Shown here: positions 7,193 through 13,699 of the stretch, one piece after another
Layout of the letters: each line of letters opens with the position of its first letter
How positions within the stretch are numbered: the stretch's first letter is position 1
Assembly (NCBI GenBank): GCA_938036665.1
Contig: CALHWR010000008.1
Location: forward strand, 1 to 13,699
DNA from: an uncultured Collinsella sp.
Lineage (GTDB): Bacteria > Actinomycetota > Coriobacteriia > Coriobacteriales > Coriobacteriaceae
Reading direction: 5' to 3'
Length of the DNA stretch: 13,699 bases
Made by a program: the position numbers and the translations under genes
Notes under the pieces: model-generated
Databases searched by the model: none
The model's input: the letters and a program-made list of their open reading frames with translations, nothing else
Told to the model about the DNA's origin: nothing

Positions 7193-7768
7193 TTATAGAT
7201 AGGCACCCTCGAGGCGCAGCAGCCACTCCTTGCGATCCAGTCCACCGGCGTATCCGTTGAGCGATCCGTCGGCCGCGACCACGCGATGGCACGGCACGAT
7301 AATCGAAATAGGGTTGCGAGCGACCGCAGCCCCCACCGCGCGAGGAGATACAACGGGCGCTTCATTTCCCGGCACACGATGTCGAGCCGCAACACGCTGG
7401 GCGATCTCGCCATACGTAGCGACCTCGCCACGCGGGATCGAAAGCAGCTCAAACCAAACCTCACGCTGAAACGCCGTGCCGATCATATGCAACGGCGGCG
7501 TAAACCGAGGTTCCTGCCCTGCAAAATAAGCATTCAGCCAAGCCCAGGAACGCTCAAGCACCGAAGAGGCCGCACCATTTGCCGGACTCACCGACGACAT
7601 GCCACCAGTACCGGAAACCGCATCGACGCCTTCAACATGTTCGGAGTCTTCACGGAGAAGCGTGGAGCCAAAGTGCTCCTGCCCCTCAAACCAAAGCCCC
7701 GTCAGACCGCGGCCATCAGCGGCAAGCAGGATTTCGCCCAAAGGCGAAGCAAACGTCGTCGTGACCAC
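7193..7768 (-). CDS. ogt: Methylated-DNA--protein-cysteine S-methyltransferase (Ogt/AGT type)
   Basis: Suicide DNA-repair protein that moves the methyl group of O6-methylguanine to its own cysteine. 191 aa. The IVPCHRVV active-site motif is at 157-164 with acceptor Cys160, preceded by the recognition-helix segment with the finger arginine (RAVGAAVARNP, Arg143) and the conserved GTAFQREVWFELLSIPRGEVATYGEIA stretch at 97-123 (given here in part: FQREVW, IPRG, TYGEIA). A low-complexity insert at ~42-67 and a ~12-residue insert at 130-141 lengthen it relative to typical Ogt. The start is GTG at 7768, chosen because GAAAGGAG lies directly upstream. A TATTAT at 7801-7796 could be its -10, but no good -35 matches. 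It has no obvious functional link with its neighbours. Confidence 0.93.
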   Translation of the reverse strand: MVTTTFASPLGEILLAADGRGLTGLWFEGQEHFGSTLLREDSEHVEGVDAVSGTGGMSSVSPANGAASSVLERSWAWLNAYFAGQEPRFTPPLHMIGTAFQREVWFELLSIPRGEVATYGEIAQRVAARHRVPGNEAPVVSPRAVGAAVARNPISIIVPCHRVVAADGSLNGYAGGLDRKEWLLRLEGAYL

Positions 7769-7930
7769 CAGCGGCTCCTTTCAAAACTCCGCAACATAAT
7801 ACCGCGAATTGTGCAGACAACCCCCGCAGATACGTCCGGGCGAGCTCGCAATTACTTCAGCGAGGCTGTTTTTCCCAATCAAGCGAAGAAGACGCGGGGC
7901 TTCGACGCCAGGGCGGTACCCCCGCCAGCT

Positions 7931-8111
7931 GAGCTCTAATACTTTTCCCGAGAAGTGAACGAGTAAAAACGAAGTCCCGGAGCATCCACACCTTTAGACC
8001 GCAAAACCGCAGGATTCGCGCTGCAAAACCGCAGGAAATAGCGGTCAAAATATGCCAATGCTTCGGGGGTCCAAATAAGGTCCTTCACTTCTCGGGAAAG
8101 TATTAGACCTC
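7931..8111. repeat. 181-bp long-inverted-repeat element
   Basis: Arms 7931-7959 and 8084-8111 are complementary over 28-29 nt with one single-base gap and one mismatch; the core is CCCGAGAAGTGAA and its complement. Inside, 7993-8002 pairs with 8041-8050 (one mismatch), and the 14-mer GCAAAACCGCAGGA is directly repeated at 8001-8014 and 8023-8036. No protein start with a ribosome binding site is seen, and no clear target duplication. It is the main content of the gene-free region 7769-8293 and resembles a MITE-like repeat or a structured RNA. Confidence 0.65.
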
Positions 8112-8293
8112 AATTCGCACCAAGCCCAAAGTCACCCCAGGCAGCAGGCGCGAAGCGCCGAGGCCGCCGCCGGGACTAGGCCCCGCAACAACCACGTGCT
8201 CCCATATCAGCCCAGCGGCCCCAACCAACAACGGCCCCATCGCAAGCCGCTCGCAGCAACGTCACCGCAAGCGGGGGCCGGACAGGTCCACCG
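8112..8293. other. Gene-free GC-rich spacer after asd
   Basis: I find no gene here. A small perfect hairpin (GGCGC, loop GAA, GCGCC at 8147-8159) is present but lacks a T-run, so no clear asd terminator can be named. Confidence 0.4.
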
Positions 8294-9319
8294 CTACTCG
8301 CAGAGCAGCTTAGCGATCTGGACGGCGTTGGTTGCCGCGCCCTTACGGATTTGGTCGCCGCAGCACCAGAAGGTGATGCCACGTGCGGCCTCGGGGTTCG
8401 AGATGTCGCGGCGTACGCGACCGACCCAAATCAGGTCCTGGTCGGAGGTGTCCATCGGCATGGGGAAGCGATCGTGCGCATCCTCGGCACTCATGTCGTC
8501 AACCAGCTTGACGCCGGGAGCGGCAGCCAGCGCAGCACGGGCCTCCTCGACCGTAATATCGCGCTCAAACTCGAGCGTAATGCTCTCGGAGTGCGAGCGC
8601 AGCACCGGCACGCGCACGCAGGTGCAATTCACGCGCAGCTCGGGCAGATGCATGATTTTGCGGCCCTCGTTCTGCAGTTTCATCTCCTCGGAGGTAAAGC
8701 CCTCCTCCTTGACGCCGCCAATCTGCGGAATCAGGTTGCTCGCGAGCTGGGCGGCAAATGCGCACGGCTCGGGAATCTCCTCGCCACGGCCCAGGGCGGC
8801 CAGCTGAGCCTCAAGCTCGGCCATGCCGGGAGCGCCGGCACCCGAAGCCGCCTGATACGTGGACACGATCATACGCTTCACGCCGGCAAGCTGGTGCAGC
8901 GGCCAGGTGGGAACCAGGCCGATGATAGTCGCGCAGTTGGGGTTAGCGATAAGGCCGTGATGCCACTTGATGTCGTCAGCATTGATCTCGGGTACGACCA
9001 GCGGCACCTCGGGATCCATGCGGAAGGCGTGGCTGTTGTCGACCACGACGGCGCCGCGCTTGACGGCCTCGGGCAGTAGCTCCTTCGCAATATCGTCGCC
9101 GGCGGCGCCGAGCACGATGTCGCAGCCCTCAAAGGCCTCGGGGCAAGCCTCCTCAATCACAACCTGCTCGCCGCGGAACTCGACGGTCTTGCCCGCAGAG
9201 CGCGCGCTCGCTAGCAGCTTGAGCTTGCCGACCGGAAACTCCTGCTCGTTGAGGCACTCGAGCATCTGGGTGCCCACGGCTCCCGTCGCGCCCAAAATAG
9301 CAACCGTGTACTGTTTCAT
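8294..9319 (-). CDS. asd: Aspartate-semialdehyde dehydrogenase
   Basis: Reduces aspartyl-4-phosphate with NADPH to aspartate semialdehyde, the branch point for lysine/diaminopimelate and threonine/methionine. 341 aa. The start at 9319 is set by the ribosome binding site AAAGGGGGA just upstream and by the family N-terminus; the frame extends 49 codons further but that part runs through non-coding repeats and hairpins. Motifs: nucleotide-binding GATGAVG at 10-16, catalytic Cys129 in NPNCATI, substrate-binding EEMK around 211-214, catalytic His243 in VPVLRSHSES, and the C-terminal GDQIRKGAATNAVQIA signature around 321-336. It lies 173 bp downstream of lysC on the same strand and probably shares its transcript at least in part. 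Confidence 0.96.
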   Translation of the reverse strand: MKQYTVAILGATGAVGTQMLECLNEQEFPVGKLKLLASARSAGKTVEFRGEQVVIEEACPEAFEGCDIVLGAAGDDIAKELLPEAVKRGAVVVDNSHAFRMDPEVPLVVPEINADDIKWHHGLIANPNCATIIGLVPTWPLHQLAGVKRMIVSTYQAASGAGAPGMAELEAQLAALGRGEEIPEPCAFAAQLASNLIPQIGGVKEEGFTSEEMKLQNEGRKIMHLPELRVNCTCVRVPVLRSHSESITLEFERDITVEEARAALAAAPGVKLVDDMSAEDAHDRFPMPMDTSDQDLIWVGRVRRDISNPEAARGITFWCCGDQIRKGAATNAVQIAKLLCE

Positions 9320-9393
9320 GCTTCCCCCTTTAAAGGCTGTGGCTTTTGCCCGCACGCCGAGCAGGCCGATTATTGTTGCCAGTGTATACAAGA

Positions 9394-9420
9394 ACAGGGC
9401 GGGCACGAAACCCGCCCCGT
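9394..9420 (-). terminator. Hairpin in the lysC-asd gap, possible attenuating terminator
   Basis: 9394-9403 and 9411-9420 form a 10-bp G/C-rich stem (one G-T pair) with a 7-nt loop. On the minus strand it is followed by TCTTGTAT, a weak U-rich tail. A second hairpin (9451-9460 with 9471-9481, one bulge) lies directly after the lysC stop. Together they could reduce read-through from lysC into asd. Confidence 0.4.
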
Positions 9421-9442
9421 CGAAACGAAACCGAAACGAAAC
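9421..9442. repeat. Perfect 11-nt tandem duplication (CGAAACGAAAC twice)
   Basis: CGAAACGAAAC is repeated head to tail at 9421-9431 and 9432-9442, itself built of CGAAA units. It lies between the two hairpins of the lysC-asd spacer. Being non-coding, changes in copy number would alter spacing or RNA structure only. Confidence 0.7.
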
Positions 9443-9492
9443 GCCCCGCCGTAGTTTTTGAGGCAAGTCCCAAAAATCTACTGGGATAGCAG

Positions 9493-10881
9493 CTACTTGT
9501 GGAGCGCGGCCGGGGCGGGATCGACCGGCGCAGGAGCCTCCAGATCGGAGACCTTCACAATGCCGTTTTCGTCGGAGAAGGCACGGTAAATGGTCTGGAT
9601 CGCCAGGTCGAAGTCCTTCTCCTCGACACCGATAATGATGTTGATCTCGTCACAGCTCTGCGAAATCATGCGCACGCTCACGCCGGCCTGGCCGAGCATG
9701 CCAAACAGATGGCCCGAGATACCTGCACGACCGCGCAGGTTACGACCGACGGTCGCGATGAGCGCCAGGCCCTCGACAACCTCGATCTCGAGCGGCTCGA
9801 CCTCCTGCTGGATGTCGCCCACAAGCGAGTACAGCGAATCGTGCACATCCTGCTCCTGCACCACGGCGCCAAAGCGGTCGACACCAGTGGGCATGTGCTC
9901 GACGGAAACGTCATAGCGTTCGAAGACCGAAAGCGCACGGCGCATAAAGCCGACACGGGGCTTGGTGCGGTCGCGGGCGACGTTGATGGCGACAAAACCG
10001 CGTTTGCCGGTCACGCCGGTAATAATGGGCTCGGCCTCGCCCTCGTCAGCCGTCTCGCTAATGATCGTTCCAGGGTCCTGCGGCGCATTGGTGTTCTTGA
10101 TGACCAGCGGAATACCCGCCTCGCGCACGGGGAACACGGCCTCCTCGTGCAGGACGCTTGCACCCATGTACGAAAGCTCGCGCAGCTCCTCGTAGGTAAC
10201 GCGGGCGATGGGCTGAGCCTCGGGCACAATGCGCGGGTCGGCGGAATAGAAGCCCGAGACGTCGGTCCAGTTCTCGTACAGGTCGGCGCCCAGGCACTTG
10301 GCCAGGATCGAGCCCGAGATATCGCCGCCGCCGCGGTCGAGCAGTTTGATCTGGCCCTCACGCGTCGCGCCGTAGAAACCGGGCATGACAAAGCCACCCT
10401 GCTGGCCGTACTCCTGCACCAGCTCGGCGGTGCGGTTCATGCTGAGCGTACCGTCATGATGGAACGCCACGACCGTCGCGGCATCCAGGAACGGCAGGCC
10501 CAGGTACTCGGCCATCAGACGGGCGGTAAAGTACTCGCCGCGGCTCACGAGTTCCTCGGTGGAGTAGCCACCGGAGCGGGCGCGCTCAGCAAAGGCTGCA
10601 AACTCCTCACGGATGGGATAGGTGAGCTCCAGCTCGTCAGCGATATCAAAATAGCGCTGGCCAATGTCCTCGAGCAGTTCCTCGCACGACACGTGGTACT
10701 TAACGTGCGCGTTAACCAGGTAGAGCAGGTCGGTCACCTTGGTGTCGCCCTTAAAGCGGCGACCGCAGGCGGAAACCACCACAAAACGGCGAGCCGGGTC
10801 GGCATCGACGATGGCCTTGATTTTCTTAAAGTGTTCGGCGTCGGCGACCGACGAGCCGCCAAACTTGGCAATCTTAATCAT
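9493..10881 (-). CDS. lysC: Aspartate kinase
   Basis: Phosphorylates aspartate, the first step to lysine, threonine and methionine. 462 aa, monofunctional. The N-terminal signature is KFGGSSV (6-12). SRGEYFTARLMAEYLG (113-128) and the YMGASVLHEEAVFPVREAGIP segment (238-257 in part) are typical of the kinase domain. Two ACT domains (~300-365 and ~373-445, with GRAGISGHLFGMLGQAGVSV at 384-403) indicate allosteric feedback. The phosphate-loop region reads LDRGGGDISG (181-190), where many homologues have GRGGSD. The ATG at 10881 has an AAAGG 13 nt upstream, a longer spacing than usual. It is divergent from thrC across about 100 bp and upstream of asd, forming the first half of the threonine/lysine pathway. 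Confidence 0.96.
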   Translation of the reverse strand: MIKIAKFGGSSVADAEHFKKIKAIVDADPARRFVVVSACGRRFKGDTKVTDLLYLVNAHVKYHVSCEELLEDIGQRYFDIADELELTYPIREEFAAFAERARSGGYSTEELVSRGEYFTARLMAEYLGLPFLDAATVVAFHHDGTLSMNRTAELVQEYGQQGGFVMPGFYGATREGQIKLLDRGGGDISGSILAKCLGADLYENWTDVSGFYSADPRIVPEAQPIARVTYEELRELSYMGASVLHEEAVFPVREAGIPLVIKNTNAPQDPGTIISETADEGEAEPIITGVTGKRGFVAINVARDRTKPRVGFMRRALSVFERYDVSVEHMPTGVDRFGAVVQEQDVHDSLYSLVGDIQQEVEPLEIEVVEGLALIATVGRNLRGRAGISGHLFGMLGQAGVSVRMISQSCDEINIIIGVEEKDFDLAIQTIYRAFSDENGIVKVSDLEAPAPVDPAPAALHK

Positions 10882-10934
10882 GGGCTGGAGGTTACCTTTC
10901 TAAAAAGCCTCTGCGAACCTATTTTGCGCGCTCT

Positions 10935-10969
10935 GATACCATGGGTTCACCGATTGGGACCAAGGTATC
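10935..10969. promoter_or_regulatory. Inverted repeat between lysC and thrC (candidate shared operator)
   Basis: GATACCATGG at 10935-10944 and CCAAGGTATC at 10960-10969 are inverted repeats with one mismatch around a 15-nt spacer. It ends two bases before the thrC ribosome binding site and lies about 55 bp from the lysC start, so a protein bound here could act on both. As RNA it would form a hairpin next to the thrC ribosome binding site. No convincing promoter elements could be fixed in this spacer. Confidence 0.4.
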
Positions 10970-10985
10970 CGAGGAGCACTGTTAT

Positions 10986-12503
10986 ATGGGAACTTATCAT
11001 AGTACACGAGGACGCACTTTATCATGCTCAAGTAAGGTGGCAATCCGCACCGGCATAGCTCCCGACGGGGGTTTGTTTGTCTCGGACGAGCTTGGCACCC
11101 AGCAGGTCGATATCAGCTCGCTTGCAGATAAATCGTACTTTGAAATCGCTCAAAATGTGTTGGGAATGTTACTGAACGATTACACGGACGAAGAAATTTC
11201 GGCGTGTGTCGACGAGGCATATCGTGGCACGTTCGCAAGTGAAGAGGTCACACCGCTCGTCAAACTCGATACAGCGCCGGGCACCGACGTCCCTCAAACC
11301 TATGTGATGGAGCTCTTTGGCGGCCCCACGAGCGCCTTTAAGGACGTCGCCCTGCAGATGCTCCCCCGCCTCATGGCCCGCACCTCCGCCAAGGACGGCG
11401 GCGCCGAGCGCATCATGATCGTCACCGCCACGTCGGGCGACACCGGCAAGGCCGCACTCGCCGGCTTTGCCGACGCCCCGGGCACGGGCATTACCGTCTT
11501 TTATCCCGAGGGCAAGGTCAGCCGCGTCCAGAACCTGCAGATGTCCACACAGGAGGGCGAAAACGTCGCCGTCTGCGGTATCCGCGGCAACTTTGACGAC
11601 GCCCAGAGCGCCGTCAAGCGTATCTTTGCCGATAAGGAACTGGCCGAGCGCCTGAAGGCCGCCGGCACCGTGCTTTCGAGCGCCAACTCCATCAACGTCG
11701 GCCGCTTGGTGCCGCAGGTCGTCTACTACTTTGCCGCCTATGCGCAACTGCTACGCGCCGGCGCTATCGAGGCTGGCGACGCCGTAGAGTTCTGCGTGCC
11801 CACCGGCAACTTTGGCGATATCTTGGCCGGCTACTACGCCAAGCGCATGGGTCTGCCCGTCGCCAAGCTCGTCGTGGCGAGCGACAAGAACAACGTGCTT
11901 GCCGACTTCCTGACCACCGGCGTCTACGATCGCAACCGTCCGTTCTTCACGACCATCTCGCCGTCGATGGACATCCTCATCAGCTCTAACCTGGAGCGCA
12001 TGCTGTACTTCCTGTCCAATGGCGACTGCGAGCTTGTTGCCGGCCTTATGGAGCAGCTGGCACAGACCGGCCGCTACGAGGTGACCGCCGAGCTGCTGGC
12101 CAAGATCCAGAGCGTGTTTGGCTGCGGCTGGGCCACCGAGGACGAGGTCCGCGCTGCCATCAAGAGCTGCTGGGGTGCGAACGGCTACATAATCGACCCG
12201 CACACCGCTTGCGGCTATCACGTCTTTGAGCAGGTCGCCCCCGCCGAGGGCGCCAAGGCCCGCGTGCTGCTTTCGACCGCCAGCCCCTACAAGTTCCCGC
12301 GCGCCTGCTGCGACGCTCTGGGCCTCAACGTTCCCGAGGATGATTTTGAGGCTATGCGTGTACTCGAGCAGGCCACCAACACGGTCGCCCCGACCCAGCT
12401 CGCCGAGCTCGAGTCCAAACCCGTCCGTTTCGAAGACGTCTGCGACGTAGCCGATATGGCCAACTACGTAGAGTCTGCAGCAAAAAAGATGACTTCCAAC
12501 TAA
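10986..12503 (+). CDS. thrC: Threonine synthase
   Basis: PLP enzyme converting O-phosphohomoserine to threonine. 505 aa from ATG 10986, chosen for GAGGAG at 10971-10976; an in-frame ATG at 10941 lacks a site and runs through the inverted repeat. The PLP lysine is Lys119 in GGPTSAFKDVALQML. TATSGDTGKAAL (147-158), SSANSINVGRLVPQ (231-244) and the phosphate-binding PTGNFGDILAGYYAKRMGLP (272-291) follow in order, as in the long ThrC class. The first ~110 codons use many A/T-ending and rare codons (CGA, TTA, ACA, ATA, AGT), whereas the rest is strongly G/C-ending. It is followed by a terminator-like hairpin and then thrB. Confidence 0.96.
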   Translation: MGTYHSTRGRTLSCSSKVAIRTGIAPDGGLFVSDELGTQQVDISSLADKSYFEIAQNVLGMLLNDYTDEEISACVDEAYRGTFASEEVTPLVKLDTAPGTDVPQTYVMELFGGPTSAFKDVALQMLPRLMARTSAKDGGAERIMIVTATSGDTGKAALAGFADAPGTGITVFYPEGKVSRVQNLQMSTQEGENVAVCGIRGNFDDAQSAVKRIFADKELAERLKAAGTVLSSANSINVGRLVPQVVYYFAAYAQLLRAGAIEAGDAVEFCVPTGNFGDILAGYYAKRMGLPVAKLVVASDKNNVLADFLTTGVYDRNRPFFTTISPSMDILISSNLERMLYFLSNGDCELVAGLMEQLAQTGRYEVTAELLAKIQSVFGCGWATEDEVRAAIKSCWGANGYIIDPHTACGYHVFEQVAPAEGAKARVLLSTASPYKFPRACCDALGLNVPEDDFEAMRVLEQATNTVAPTQLAELESKPVRFEDVCDVADMANYVESAAKKMTSN

Positions 12504-12516
12504 AACCCCTTATTAA

Positions 12517-12550
12517 GCGCCGGCGAAAGCCGGCGCACCTTCTTTCATCA
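12517..12550 (+). terminator. Intrinsic terminator after thrC
   Basis: GCGCCGGC (12517-12524), a GAAA tetraloop and GCCGGCGC (12529-12536) form a perfect 8-bp stem, followed by the pyrimidine-rich ACCTTCTTTC. It begins 13 bp after the thrC stop. Termination may be partial because the T-run is interrupted, leaving thrB either to read-through or to its own promoter. Confidence 0.7.
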
Positions 12551-12584
12551 GATAACCCTCGGGATGATGGCGAACTGACATGCG

Positions 12585-12690
12585 GGTCTGCCTGTTTAGT
12601 TCGTCGCGAGTTCCGCACGAGCCGGAAAGCACTTAATGTGCTTTCCGAGCGAGCCAGGACTGCCCGAGCAGCGAACTAAACAGGCAGACC
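12585..12690. repeat. 106-bp nested palindrome in the thrB leader
   Basis: Outer arms 12585-12603 (GGTCTGCCTGTTTAGTTCG) and 12672-12690 are perfectly complementary over 19 bp. An inner hairpin, 12623-12632 with 12638-12647, has a perfect 10-bp stem and a TTAAT loop. The outer right arm ends four bases before the thrB ribosome binding site AGGAGA (12695-12700). It could be a MITE-like insertion or a cis-acting RNA controlling thrB; the sequence alone does not decide. No threonine-rich leader peptide is seen. Confidence 0.7.
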
Positions 12691-12705
12691 GCCCAGGAGA
12701 TTCCC

Positions 12706-13587
12706 ATGATCAAGATCACCGTCCCAGCAACAAGCGCCAACTTGGGCATTGGCTACGATACCCTCGGCATGGCCGTCAGCCTCTACTCGCACTTCACCTT
12801 CGAGCGCGCCGACAAGCTCACCATCACGGGCTGCCCCGAGGAGTTCCAAAACGAGAGCAACCTAGTCTACGTGAGCTTTGTGGATGCGCTGGCCGCATGG
12901 GGCGAGCCGGCCTTCCCCGTCGCCATCGACATTCAGACTGACGTTCCCGTCGCTCGTGGCCTGGGTTCCAGCTCCACCTGCGTTGTCGCTGGTATCATGG
13001 CCGCCGCCGCTTTAACGGGCCACACCGTCGACCGCGCCGAGCTCGTCCGCATTGCCACCGAGGTCGAGGGCCACCCCGATAACGTCGCCCCCGCTATCCT
13101 AGGCGGCGCCGTCTGCTCCTTTACGCCGACCGACTCGCTCCCCCAGTGCCTTCGCTACGAGGTGAGCGATCGCTTGCGTTTTATTACCGTGATTCCGCCC
13201 TACGAAGTACACACGAGTGAGGCGCGCAAGGTCGTGCCGCAGGAGATCCCGCTCTCCACCGCCGTGTGGCAGATGGGCCGCATCGCCGGCATGACGCGCG
13301 GTTTGGAGACTGGTGACCTGGACCTGATTGCCGCCGCTAATGACGACCGCATCCAGGAGCCCTATCGTCGCCGCCTGATTCCCGACTACAACGCTGTGCG
13401 CGACACCTGCCTTAACGGCGGCGCCAAGACCATCTGGATCAGTGGCTCCGGCTCGACCCTCATGGCCGTAACTGATGACACCATCGTGGCAAAGTTCCTG
13501 CAGGTCAAGCTGCGTGAGCAGTTCCCCAAGTGTGACACGCATATTCTGACGTGCGACACCGAGGGCGCTCAAATCGAGTACCTGTAG
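12706..13587 (+). CDS. thrB: Homoserine kinase (GHMP family)
   Basis: Phosphorylates homoserine to O-phosphohomoserine, the substrate of the threonine synthase encoded just upstream. 293 aa, full length. GHMP signatures: the N-terminal VPATSANLGIGYDTLGMA (6-23), where homologues usually have GPGFD; the ATP-binding VARGLGSSSTCVVAG (82-96); EGHPDNVAPAILGG (121-134); and the C-terminal ISGSGSTLMAV motif near residue 245. ATG 12706 has AGGAGA five bases upstream. The 202-bp gap from thrC contains a terminator-like stem and a large palindrome, so expression may be uncoupled from thrC. Confidence 0.96.
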   Translation: MIKITVPATSANLGIGYDTLGMAVSLYSHFTFERADKLTITGCPEEFQNESNLVYVSFVDALAAWGEPAFPVAIDIQTDVPVARGLGSSSTCVVAGIMAAAALTGHTVDRAELVRIATEVEGHPDNVAPAILGGAVCSFTPTDSLPQCLRYEVSDRLRFITVIPPYEVHTSEARKVVPQEIPLSTAVWQMGRIAGMTRGLETGDLDLIAAANDDRIQEPYRRRLIPDYNAVRDTCLNGGAKTIWISGSGSTLMAVTDDTIVAKFLQVKLREQFPKCDTHILTCDTEGAQIEYL

Positions 13588-13651
13588 ACATCGCCGATCG
13601 GTCTGTCCGGGCCACCCGGGGGCATCCCCTTAAAAACGTCCTCGCACTTGA

Positions 13652-13690
13652 GGCCCGCTTATCCTGCTCCTTCGGAGCATCGGATAGGCC
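13652..13690. repeat. Imperfect hairpin after thrB
   Basis: TATCC (13660-13664) pairs with GGATA (13682-13686), and GCTCC (13666-13670) with GGAGC (13674-13678), around a TTC loop. GGCC at 13652-13655 and 13687-13690 can extend it. No T-run follows within the window, so it is only a possible terminator for thrB. A smaller CCGGG/CCCGG stem (13607-13619) lies closer to the stop. Confidence 0.4.
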
Positions 13691-13699
13691 CAACGGATC

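Noticed and set aside
7286..7939. 217-codon + strand frame across ogt
   Set aside because: Opposite a clear ogt gene with an intact PCHRV motif; composition is arginine- and proline-rich shadow.
8001..8036. Two GCAAAACCGCAGGA repeats as a possible CRISPR
   Set aside because: Only two units with an 8-nt gap, inside a larger inverted-repeat element; no cas genes.
9320..9466. 49-codon N-terminal extension of asd
   Set aside because: It runs through a hairpin and a CGAAA tandem repeat, while the ATG at 9319 has a strong ribosome binding site and the family N-terminus.
10882..10985. Lysine riboswitch or threonine attenuator in the lysC/thrC spacer
   Set aside because: About 100 bp shared by two divergent genes is too short for the lysine riboswitch, and no Thr/Ile-rich leader peptide or terminator pair is seen.
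9499..11058. 519-codon open frame on the + strand opposite lysC
   Set aside because: Antisense shadow of a clear aspartate kinase gene in high-GC DNA; no family features and no ribosome binding site.

Overview
The window looks like a piece of a high-GC Gram-positive chromosome, most likely Collinsella or a close relative in the Coriobacteriia. This is an inference from protein style, strongly G/C-ending codons and the palindromic intergenic repeats; I could not run a database search.

Layout. Positions 1-111 hold the open 3' end of an unidentified gene. A membrane-anchored XRE regulator (353-1273, +) follows and converges on a two-gene ABC exporter operon (ATPase 5260-4559, then an 8-TM FtsX-type permease 4553-1788, both -). 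Next on the minus strand come an AIM24/TIGR00266 protein (6347-5673) with its own promoter and terminator, a 5'-truncated histidine kinase (7050-6496) and an Ogt-type DNA repair methyltransferase (7768-7193). The right half is an aspartate-family amino-acid cluster. lysC (10881-9493) and asd (9319-8294) run left, and thrC (10986-12503) and thrB (12706-13587) run right from a shared intergenic region of about 100 bp. Together they encode aspartate kinase, semialdehyde dehydrogenase, threonine synthase and homoserine kinase. The homoserine dehydrogenase joining the two arms is not in the window.

The most unusual content is between the genes. At least five different palindromic element types occur: (i) two hairpins with a TTGCGGTGA core on either side of the XRE gene; (ii) a ~140-bp element with 19-bp terminal inverted repeats at 1449-1588; (iii) a ~50-bp terminator-like repeat in three copies (1738-1790, 5311-5360, 6444-6498), two of which bracket the ABC operon in inverted orientation; (iv) a 181-bp long-inverted-repeat element at 7931-8111; (v) a 106-bp nested palindrome at 12585-12690 directly before the thrB ribosome binding site. 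They may be non-autonomous mobile repeats (MITE/REP-like), structured RNAs, or repeats adopted as terminators and leaders. No transposase, CRISPR array, tRNA or rRNA was recognised. Gene-free stretches over 300 bp are 1274-1787, 5261-5672 and 7769-8293; their contents are listed.
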